Positions 19,538 through 26,938 of a stretch of 26,938 nt of DNA are shown here, one piece after another (within the stretch, counting starts at the first letter, position 1; each line of letters opens with the position of its first letter). This stretch comes from Emmonsiellopsis sp. PD_33 (taxonomy: Eukaryota; Ascomycota; Eurotiomycetes; Onygenales; Ajellomycetaceae): positions 1-26,938 of the forward strand of contig JANTQF010000428.1 of assembly GCA_032988165.1 (NCBI GenBank), read 5' to 3'. The notes under the pieces were generated by a model, which ran no database searches, had not been told where the DNA came from, and was given only the letters and a program-made list of their open reading frames with translations. Both the position numbers and the translations under genes were made by a program.

Positions 19538-20965
19538 CTACGCAAACGCCCCAACAGCAGCCATAAGCATCGCCCCGCTCGCCACCGCAATACACGCCTC
19601 AACCCGACTCCTCCCCCTCAGCGTCTCATAGCTCTTATCGCTCAAAAAGTCCTCCGCCAACAGCTCCACCAGCCCCGCAAACAGCAACAGCCCACTGCTA
19701 AACGCATTCGTCATGCCCACCATGAGCAGTCCCGTGGTGCTGCCCGGGTCGTACAGGTTATGCAGGCCGAGGCCGATGGCCTGGCCGAGCGGGGTGGTGG
19801 TGCCGTATGCGAGGGCCATGAGCCACGGTTTCGGCGAGGAGGCGGGGAAGAGAGTGGGGATGAGGGCGGCGATGCGCGCGCCGAGCGCGAAGCCTTCGAA
19901 GGTTTGGTGGAAGGAGATTGCGACGAGGAGGACGATGAAGGAGGTTCCGGAGGCGACGCTGAGGGCCATGCCGATGAAGATGCTGTGGAAGAGGATGCCG
20001 GCTTCGAGGAGGAGGCATTGAATTAGTTGTTTCTGCGCGGCTTGGGCACTGGAGAATTGGTTAGGGGGGTTGTTGTGGCGGGAGACGTCGAAGTAGCGGG
20101 AGTCGTCGAAGGTGGAGGAGTTGTCGGGGAAGGGGTCGAGTTCTTCGAGATCTAGATCCTCGTCGTCTACGGCTGGCCGGTTCGGATTGGATTTGGAAAG
20201 CATGGGTGTTGCGCCCTCCATGAAATCCTCCGCTGCAGATGCGGCGGGTTGAGAATCGGTATGTGGATTTGATGTATCCCGGACTTTTCCCATTCTTACT
20301 CCACCACGGTTATCGCCATTCATCAGGGGTATCCCGCCCTCGTCGTGTGCGGGGACATTGCTGTATTGCGCATCCTCGATGAGTGTATCATATTCACTTC
20401 CATGTACATGCCGTGCACCTCTTATAGCGAAGAACATCTCGATCGTCACGACAATCATCACAGCAATCATCGAGAGTAAGCCAGCAGTTGCTGGGTATCC
20501 CTTGTGCCAAAACCGTGGAAGACATGGGTTTGTGAGAGAAACGAAAGCGGTAGGGAGGAGATGGACGAAAGCGGTGGCAATCAATACGCCGGTTCCGAAA
20601 TGTCTCGAGAGGAAGAGGAAGTGTCTGGGTATAGGTAGGCGTGGAAAGCGGCGGGCGATGATCGGGAATGAACAGGCTATGGAGAGAGTAAGCACACCGT
20701 CCAGCCATTGAAAAGGTGGTTTGAATCATCCGCAGAGGAAGAAATGCGACAACTAACCAAAAGTGCTCAGCAGCAGAATAAGAACCAGTGCAGCAACATG
20801 TAGCGGGGTATTATATGGCCCTGCCTTTATCGTGCTGCCACACGTTGAGCCAGTGGGGGTGTCTCCATCTCCGGCATCATCTGCCCTACTGCCGATTCCC
20901 CGTCGTGCCAGCTCCGCCCGTAGAATCGCAAGAGGGATATCCGTTAACGAAGGATTGGAACTCAT
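19538..20965 (-). CDS. ZIP-family zinc/iron transporter, 448 aa
   Basis: Exons on the minus strand are 20965-20758 and 20676-19538; the 81-bp intron starts GTTAGT and ends CCATAG (phase 1). Splicing gives the ZIP signature across the junction, LLLSTFACSFPIIARRFP, within membrane segment 1. Further segments include HFGTGVLIATAFVHLLP and the family motifs HSIFIGMALS (H300) and HQTFEGFALGARI (H326, E330), which line the metal site in helices 4 and 5. The protein ends in two more membrane segments. Family role: import of Zn2+ (or Fe2+) into the cytosol, usually at the plasma membrane. The long loop between helices 3 and 4 (about 155-285) is acidic (DDEDLDLEELDPF) and has few histidines, unlike the His-rich loop of many ZIPs. 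About 50 polar residues precede the first helix. Expression in low zinc would be expected of the family, but I did not identify a ZafA site. Confidence 0.93.
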
Positions 20966-22224
20966 GACATCTAATCAAATCTGCATCAGCAAGAGAAACC
21001 AAAATGATATCGTTTCCCCGCACGGTGGAGGATCATGGAAGCTCCGGAACATATATCCCATAGCCCGCATGCAATCAACCAGGCACAATCCTGTGCTTCA
21101 TCTCGTGAGATACCAAATCACCAAATACAACGGAATCGAATGTCCCTAGACGTGCACAAATGATCTCCGCGATACGTACCTCCCAATGCCGCTGACCCCG
21201 ATTCATCCACCACCACCATGATTATAAGTTATAGATCGTGTATCGTATATTATCCCAATCAAGCAATTCCCACCAGATCCATGGCCCAGGGCGGGTTCCC
21301 TCTTCCCTTCTTCCCCTGGCCTTCCGATACTCTGGTGTTTTCGGTCAACCCTCGCACGGCGGCGGCCGGAGCAAACCAGCGGAACTAGCAATACGGTCCT
21401 TTTCGTCCAGTGCCCTGTCCTTATGGTTCGCGGGTACAATTGTGTAAATCAGATAGCCAAAACTCCGCCGTCGTGTATCGAGTGTTCGTCTCGTTTGAAA
21501 AAAGAGAAGTGAGATCCCCTTCAAGCTAGGCGGTGCCGTTATGGAAACGGCTTGTTCTTGGTTTTGGGGGGCTCGGTATCCAGTCTCCGCTTCGTCAAGG
21601 GTTGAGTCGGGTATATCTTGCGCCGTAGACTGAACGAATAGCGCTGTCAATGCAAATATCGATGTCGACAGCAGACAAAACGAGTCGCGCAGGGAAATTG
21701 TTTTGGAACTCGAACTGTCCAGGGTTCAGCAAGGGCCGAGCTGGGCTGTGCCGTTTGAGGCTGCACTGAACCACGAGGGGAACGAACGGCGCGAGTTGGA
21801 GCAAGTATGGACTATACTGGATGGAGAGAGGGGGAGAGCCCAACCAGGCGGTAGATAGAGAACGGGCAGGATAGTAGGAATCGAACTGGTTTGTCTCTTC
21901 AACTCGATGACGCTGCTCTAGATATTTCTGATTCGGATGCAGGGGGATGCCAGGTCTTGCTCGGCGCCGGATTAATATAGTTCCGTTGAAATGTCGACGA
22001 CTTCAACATCATCCATATCCTCGACAGAATTATACACTCACAATATATTGATTAACTACTTATATCCTGTCAGTCTGCAAGATATCCGGTGACTGTTCGC
22101 CCTGCTGCACCTATAATAATTTTAATAGCTCAAACTTCGAGTGAAACTAGAACAATATATCAATATAGTATCTACTCCGTCCCCCCTTACTCCCTGTTCA
22201 GAGTTCCCGCCGGCAATGCAGTTA
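20966..22224. promoter_or_regulatory. ZIP upstream region and spacer to the APH-like relic
   Basis: This 1.26-kb stretch includes the promoter of the minus-strand ZIP gene. No convincing gene was found. One ATG-less minus-strand frame (21725-21345) encodes a hydrophobic stretch followed by a polar region; it is reported under findings. The open frame 22089-22224 is only a 5' extension of the pseudogene frame. Confidence 0.4.
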
Positions 22225-22700
22225 TGCCAATAACGAGGAGCCTGCTTAACAGAGAGATCACCTATTCCGAGGCAAAGGAGGTGGAGACCGAAAACATTCT
22301 ACAAGAGTTGACTTACGTGACCTTGGCCGCCTCTTTCCGAGACCACTTTGCAAATACTAACAGTGCAACGATCAAGGCCATTGTCGCCCATCATCTCTAC
22401 TTGGCTCCAGCATCATGTCGCATCGATATATCAGATCACACAGAATGGACAAATGGCAGCTTCAATCTTTGTGTTCCAATCTCTGTTCGGACCCAGAACC
22501 AAAATGCCCGCCGCCGGTTTCTCATGCAATTCCCCCTCCCGTACAAAGTGGCATGGCCTGCCAACGGAGACGAAAAAATAGATGTGAAGCTGCCACTTAT
22601 GCTTGGCTTAACCGGGAGTGCCCCAGCATCCCAACGGCTTGCCTCCATGGCTTTGGTTTATCGACAGGTCAGGGGGTGAGGTTGCTGCGGGTGTTCTAAT
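22225..22700 (+). pseudogene. Frameshifted, truncated relic of an APH-like kinase family (phosphotransferase enzyme) gene
   Basis: From ATG 22225 the frame reads ILQELTYVTLAASF, then CRIDISDHTEWTNGSFNLCV and RRFLMQFPLPYKVAW, like the N-lobe of the fungal aminoglycoside-phosphotransferase/choline-kinase-like family (NGSFN and R-F-PLPYK are typical). At the run of six As near 22574-22579 the frame breaks: the family expects DEK-x-RCEAATY, but this frame reads DEKIDVKLP while a neighbouring frame supplies RCEAATYAWLNRECPSIP and LHGFGLSTGQ. One base appears to be missing. The second frame stops at about 22700, well short of the C-lobe with its catalytic HxD and DxD motifs. Intact members have several hundred residues. 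So it is probably a dead gene; a sequencing error at the A-run would fix the frameshift but not the missing C-lobe. Confidence 0.7.
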
Positions 22701-22738
22701 ATTATTATGGCGTCTTCGACTCCGTACAATCACATTAA

Positions 22739-22927
22739 ACCCAAATACCGAATCCCGCACTACAAGTACCCGGAAAAGAAATAGACGAGTTCGATCTTGC
22801 TTTTTATACTGCTACTCCGATGTTCTGGGGCAGGAATGCTTTGCGTTTGAAAGACGAGGATAAGAAACGATATGACGAGCAGCTCCTGGAGGCTTTCCAA
22901 GCGCGCCCCTGTTTGAGACAGAAATGA
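22739..22927 (+). pseudogene. Coding-like orphan fragment without a start codon
   Basis: A 62-codon open frame ends at TGA 22925-22927. It reads QVPGKEIDEFDLAFYTATPM, then FWGRNALRL and DEDKKRYDEQLLEAF, which looks like real protein: charged helix, balanced composition, no low complexity. There is no ATG before the conserved-looking part and no clear splice acceptor. It may be the last exon of the APH-like relic after internal loss, or a scrap of another gene. I do not recognise the family. Confidence 0.4.
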
Positions 22928-23049
22928 GGAGGAAAATCACACGGTAAACAGCTTATGAATCAGTCCTGTGGGGGCTATTTATTGGATAGTTCCGGCATTG
23001 AATGGTTTGTTGTAGTGCTCATGCTCTCTACTAACTCTCACTACCCAGA

Positions 23050-23066
23050 TAGATAGATAGATAGAC
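23050..23066. repeat. (GATA)n microsatellite
   Basis: About four tandem gata units lie in the region between the APH-like relic and the Zn2Cys6 gene. It is simple sequence; clustered GATA cores can bind GATA factors, but nothing else supports this here. Confidence 0.85.
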
Positions 23067-23421
23067 AAGAAACTTTGTAGGTGGTAGAAATTAACATTCC
23101 CGATGCTGTCAAGGCAAACTGACAGCTCCAAGTAACTAGTTAATTTTATCTTGAATATCATTGTTTAATGCATTTCCTCGTTCCTCGTCGGATATCTAGT
23201 CAGGTCCAATGCCCTTCCTGTCCTCGTATCCTCGACTGCAACAACCACCCAATTAATAATTCTAAACCTCCCACTGTTATTGATCTTCTATTAATATCAT
23301 CTTCAGCATTCCAGCCGCGTCCATATCTGCCGCCATTCACCCCAACACGCAAGCTCTCTGTGTCCAGGACGGGCCTAAACCTCGTATTCCGCTACGTCAC
23401 CGCCCTAGTCAGCGCTGACGA

Positions 23422-23460
23422 CTCCCGATCACGGCTATCGGGAGCTGCAAATAGCCGTGA
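23422..23460. promoter_or_regulatory. Two overlapping, mutually exclusive inverted repeats
   Basis: CTCCCGAT (23422-23429) pairs with ATCGGGAG (23437-23444) across a 7-nt loop. TCACGGCTAT (23429-23438) pairs with ATAGCCGTGA (23451-23460) across a 12-nt loop. Both pairings are perfect and share bases 23429 and 23437-23438, so RNA could form only one at full length. They lie 86-124 bp before the start codon of the Zn2Cys6 factor. They could also be palindromic protein-binding sites in DNA. Confidence 0.6.
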
Positions 23461-23462
23461 CT

Positions 23463-23549
23463 ATGGATATGGCATAAAATGAACAGACGACGCCACCCTT
23501 GCCCGGAGACATGGTGATAGCGTCGAGCAAGCGGGAATCAGGGCAATGA
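23463..23549 (+). promoter_or_regulatory. Chain of three short upstream ORFs
   Basis: uORF1 23463-23477 (4 codons), uORF2 23479-23517 (12 codons) and uORF3 23511-23549 (12 codons). uORF2 and uORF3 overlap, and the TGA of uORF3 overlaps the main start codon at 23546 as ATGA. If the transcript begins upstream of 23463, these could limit translation of the transcription factor. The transcript start is not known. Confidence 0.5.
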
Positions 23550-25105
23550 CTGAACAACAACCACCACAAACCGTGCGCGTCGGCGCCATTAGCAGGAAAC
23601 CTCATACCAAGTCGCGCACCGGGTGTTTTTCCTGCAAGGCGAGACGGATCAAGGTGAGTGGGTAGCCATGAGGGTTTGAAGAGTAATACTATCTAACGCG
23701 TGTATCCAAGTTACCAGTGTCCTGAGACGCGTCCGATCTGCGGGAACTGCAAGTCGAAGAGCCTCAACTGTGTCTATCCAAGTCCCGGCCAGCAGCAGGC
23801 TACGCGACAGCTGAGACCGAATAATATCACTCATGGCAATGATGGCCAGGGCCAAGATGTCTTTGCGCCGGGGGTCCCAGCTGTTAATCTACAGGCAGTT
23901 CCTACAATGTTTACCCTTGATGATATGCGCTTCTTCCACCATTACATGATTGCCGCGCATCCGTATTTGCCGTTTGGATGTGATTCGGTGTGGGTTGCGG
24001 AGGTTCCGTTGCTTGCGCATCAGGTATGTCTATCCCTCCGTTCATACAGAGCTATCAAGCCTGAATCCGAATATTATATATCTACTACCTACTCCATCCA
24101 CTGACCACCGCATAGCACGACTTCCTCATGCACGCAATCCTCTCCCTCGCCGCCTCGCACCTCTCCCTCTTCACCCAGTCCCCTCCAAATAACGCCGCAA
24201 TAATCACCCACCGCGGCCACGCCCTGCGCGGCCTTCACCAATCAATGGAAAAACCACTCCCGCACCTGCCCATCCAACAATTAAACGTCATGCTTGCCAC
24301 CTGCTACATCCTTACCATGCAGTCCAGCTACATGATGGACGGATTCGTCGACTTCATCGTCATGGTGCGTGGCTGCTCGCAAGTTGGTAGGCAGATCCTC
24401 CACCGCAGTAGCGGCACCGACGCCGCTAGCATGATCCCGCTATCGGATCCCGATTTGAGGCTGTTGTATCCGCATCTACTCGATGACAGTTTGGCGGTTG
24501 ATGCGGAAGCGGTGCAGAGGGGTCTTGAGGGTGTGAAAGGGATGGAGAAGTTAATTTGGCATGAGTGGGATAGGCGGTACCATGCGTCGATTGTGAGCGC
24601 GTTCGAGGCGTTGAGGAGACGGAATTGGTTGCAGGCTTTTTCCTTCTTCCAGCAGACGTATATGGTTTGGTGTTTGATGGATGAGTCCCATTTTCAGCAC
24701 TCGGTCATTGCGCCCTCTACGACCGATGGAAAGGAAGGCCATGGGAATGAGGTCTTTTTGATTCTGTTCTGCCATTTTTCGGCACTCCAGGCAGTCATGA
24801 TGCCCATTATCCTACATACCATTCCGGAGCGGGCGAGGTATCCGCACGCGCTGCTGCCGCAGATCAAGTGGGTGATGGATATCTGTAAGCGGCTGCCGGG
24901 GGGGTTCGTACGGTATGTGGCGGGGCCGTTGGAGGTGGTGGCGAAGTTGAGCGGGCGGTATGGGGTTTTTGGGACGGAAAGGGGGGAGAGGTTGAGGATG
25001 GGGTTGGCGGGATTGATAAAGGCGCAGGAAATGGTGGAGATGGGGCAGGTTGAAGAGTGTTATATTGATTGGGATCTCGAAAAAAGGGGAGTATCTATCG
25101 ACTGA
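23546..25105 (+). CDS. Zn(II)2Cys6 fungal transcription factor, 467 aa
   Basis: Exons are 23546-23653, 23718-24023 and 24116-25105; introns are 64 bp (GTGAGT...TACCAG) and 92 bp (GTATGT...CATAG), both phase 0. The zinc cluster is split by the first intron between its second and third cysteines: C27-X2-C30-X6-C37-X6-C44-X2-C47-X6-C54 (GCFSCKARRIK joined to CPETRPICGNC). Basic residues precede it. After a linker, about 90-330 resembles the fungal-specific activator region of Upc2/sterol-uptake-control-like factors (LDDMRFFHHYM, HDFLMHAILSLAASHLSLF, PIQQLNVMLATCYIL). It is a DNA-binding nuclear regulator; its targets are unknown. The start is chosen because the Cys cluster lies close to it and an upstream frame ends on it (ATGA). 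The gene converges on an RTA1-family gene with 157 bp between stop codons. Confidence 0.92.
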
Positions 25106-25262
25106 TGGAACTCTCTACGGGTGAAAGCCTTCAGCGACAACCACAGTTTGAATACGGAACGATGCCTTCGGGAAAGGAACCTCCTATACGTCGCAATTCT
25201 ACAATATCCTCCGGTCACCCATCTCTTCCTATGAGTCTCTGCCACTCCGCCATTCTCCACGT
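25106..25262. terminator. Short convergent 3' region
   Basis: Only 157 bp separate the stop codons of the Zn2Cys6 factor (+) and the RTA1-like gene (-). Both 3'UTRs must lie or overlap here. I did not identify a definite poly(A) signal. Confidence 0.5.
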
Positions 25263-26255
25263 TCAGCGGCTATCTCTCTTGATAGTTTGTAAAGGGATGC
25301 CATCATCTTGTCCTGATTCCTCCGGCAGCCATCTCCCCGGATGATACCAACCAAGGACCCACAGGGCAAAGAGCATAGGACACGCCTCAAGCACATATAA
25401 CGGCCACTCATGCGTGAACGGGTACCCGTCAAACCCCAACACGAATTCGATAAAACGGTAAATGCAACGGACCTATTCACAAACACCCCTTGTTAGCCGT
25501 TTTGTTCTGTTTAAGGAAAAAGGGGGAACCAAAGGGGAAACGAAGAAAAGACGAAAACCACGTACTAAGATAAAAAAACCCGCAACATAAATCCCAATCA
25601 ACACCTTCCTCACCCCCTCCTCAACCACCCCACCCCCCGCCTGCTTCGCTCGATATTCAAACCTCCCCACAATCCCCAAAAACACCGAAAACGTAACCAT
25701 CTGCAACGCCAACCCGCCAATCAACACATTCGTCCCCATCTCCTTCATATTCCCCCTGAAATTCCCCACCGACGCAATCCCACTCCCAGACGCCTGCGTC
25801 AGGAAACTCAAAATATCAGACGCCACGAATATCCGCGGTAACCAGGCCGGCGAGATCCCAAAAATCCGCTGATTGCGCCCCTTCTTCCCATCATCCTCAC
25901 CACCCGACTCAGCTGCCAACCCCGCCCTCACCAACCGCCCAACAAGCAGATAAAGACTCGCACAAATGAACACCGGCGCAATCACGACGAGCGAAGAATG
26001 CACCGCGTATAGGGGGATATTTGCCGGTTTCTTAATAGAGATGATACGCACGGCGTACCCGGCTACTTCGAGCACGGCGCCGATGCAGAGCGGGATGAAG
26101 AAGCGCGCGTGTCGGTAGATGGGGTTGGCGCGGCGCGGCGCCAGAAGGGTCGTGTAGAGGAGGAAGAAGGTCGGGAGGGCGTAGAGGGCTGTGAAGAGGA
26201 TGGAGGCGGCGAGGGAGGGGGGGTAGAAGTATATGCTGGCTGTGGGGAGGCGCAT
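25263..26255 (-). CDS. RTA1-family membrane protein, seven predicted membrane helices, 299 aa
   Basis: Exons on the minus strand are 26255-25566 and 25472-25263; the 93-bp intron starts GTACGT and ends GAATAG (phase 0). Splicing rebuilds the family motif VAGFFILVRCIYRFIEF across the junction, then GFDGYPFTHEWPLYVLEACP, and the protein ends in a polar tail. Helices fall at about 15-35, 50-70, 83-108, 139-158, 175-197, 217-241 and 252-272. LEVAGYAVR and DILSFLTQASGSG are RTA1-family hallmarks, with the Gln and Asp typical of the family. Members (Rta1, Rsb1, Rta2) are plasma-membrane proteins linked to resistance to aminocholesterol, sphingoid bases or azoles, proposed as lipid translocators or receptors. 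The substrate here is unknown. Without splicing, the frame would give 260 aa lacking the last helix, so the spliced model is preferred. Confidence 0.93.
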
Positions 26256-26938
26256 GGTGGATGGATGTGGTTTGTTGTTGTGGGAGTGTGAGGGAGTGTG
26301 AGTGAGAGGGTGGGTATGTTATGCTTTTTTCCTTTCTCTTTTTTCTGATAGATGTAATATGCTGTTAAACGCCTGATTTATATAGATAAAATGAAGGAAA
26401 GGCGCGGATGGAATAGATAGATACTAATCATGAAAGATAGTAGACGCGAGCAAGGAAGGACGACGAGACATTTCGCACAGTGTTCTTTTTAAATCCCACA
26501 CAGCAGTTAACTCTCCCCTTATATATATACAATATTTATGAGATACTACACGGCTCCCACCGCTTCCTAAAAGAAGGGGGAAAAAGGATTCGGTTCAACT
26601 AGAAAAATGATAGCAGGCTGGGCGATCTTTTCCGCATTTGGAAATATCTCGTTCTACATGACGGGTTTGGCTAAATCCACAGCACGTTTACACTATTCTC
26701 ACATAATTTTTCCGCGCTAAACCCAATTGGGAAAATTAAGCGGTCTATTCTCACATAATGGCCATGGCGCTAAGCCTAATTGAGAAATATAGGTCTATTT
26801 CCACACTCCCGTAGGGGGGGAGGGGAAGGGAGATTTTCGACATATATTGCTGGCGTCTTCTTTAATTAATCTCTCTGTAGATAAGAAAAGATAGGGATAG
26901 TGCTACGGACAGGCAAAAAATAGAGGAAAACACATGTA
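26256..26938. promoter_or_regulatory. RTA1-like upstream region and right-hand intergenic DNA
   Basis: The part next to 26256 is the promoter and leader of the RTA1-like gene, with CA/GT-rich and pyrimidine-rich tracts and TATA-like atatatata at about 26521. No gene is seen. The right part holds an imperfect ~50-bp tandem repeat, listed separately. Confidence 0.45.
26693..26811. repeat. Imperfect ~50-bp tandem repeat, about 2.3 copies
   Basis: Copies begin at 26693, 26745 and 26795 (spacing 52 and 50). The first two share ctattctcacataat and GCGCTAA(A/G)CC(C/T)AATTG(G/A)GAAA; the third keeps only ctattt-ccaca. The conserved sub-blocks could be paired binding sites for a regulator of a neighbouring gene, or a decayed minisatellite. 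Confidence 0.75.

Larger units (their letters stand above)
22928..23545 (+). promoter_or_regulatory. Promoter and leader of the Zn2Cys6 factor gene
   Basis: It holds a (GATA)n microsatellite at 23050-23066, pyrimidine-rich DNA at about 23200-23400, two overlapping inverted repeats at 23422-23460 and three short upstream ORFs at 23463-23549. An open frame at 23168-23482 (+) has no recognisable domain. Confidence 0.5.

Noticed and set aside
21870..21890. gttcgattcc on the minus strand, a tRNA B-box look-alike
   Set aside because: The flanking bases do not form a T-stem and no cloverleaf can be drawn.

Overview
The window is nuclear DNA from a filamentous ascomycete, most likely an Aspergillus-like member of the Eurotiales. 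The evidence is short GT-AG introns (49-126 bp in coding regions) with CTRAC-type branch sites, fungal protein families (Zn2Cys6 factor, RTA1, Tos1, NACHT/ankyrin STAND protein), and intergenic DNA rich in pyrimidine tracts and microsatellites. The genus is inferred, not proven. Each gene model was spliced by hand from the sequence, and its reading frame closes across every proposed junction.

Layout, left to right. 173-1184 (+): two-exon F-box-like protein. 1185-3704: about 2.5 kb with no convincing gene. Its left part is strand-asymmetric and AT-rich; its right part is more GC-balanced and carries a 13-bp minisatellite. 3705-7407 (-): four-exon NLR-like STAND protein of 1155 aa, with an N-terminal NACHT-associated domain, a NACHT domain and about eight ankyrin repeats, six of them near-identical. 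7751-8773 (-): ANCHR-like abscission-checkpoint protein. 8972-9622 (-): small four-exon coiled-coil protein. 10167-11816 (+): Atg14-like autophagy subunit, divergent from the coiled-coil gene.

11817-16560 is an unusually long (4.7 kb) gene-poor interval leading to 16561-17982 (+), a secreted Tos1-type cell-wall glucanase with a GH16-like catalytic motif and a probable 5'UTR intron. It converges on 19538-20965 (-), a ZIP metal transporter, across a 1.55 kb AT-rich, microsatellite-laden spacer. 22225-22700 (+) is a frameshifted relic of an APH-like kinase family gene, followed by an orphan coding-like fragment. 23546-25105 (+) is a Zn2Cys6 transcription factor whose leader holds overlapping hairpins and a chain of short uORFs. 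It converges on 25263-26255 (-), an RTA1-family membrane protein. The right end (26256-26938) is intergenic and holds a ~50-bp tandem repeat.

Functionally this is a mixed chromosomal neighbourhood, not a metabolic cluster: autophagy (Atg14), ESCRT/abscission (ANCHR-like), cell wall (Tos1), metal uptake (ZIP), non-self recognition (NLR), and a possible regulator/effector pair (Zn2Cys6 factor with RTA1). The points most worth a second look are the homogenised ankyrin array of the NLR, the intron that splits its P-loop codon for codon, the structured leader of the transcription factor, and the intron that would remove a 67-codon uORF from the Tos1 leader.
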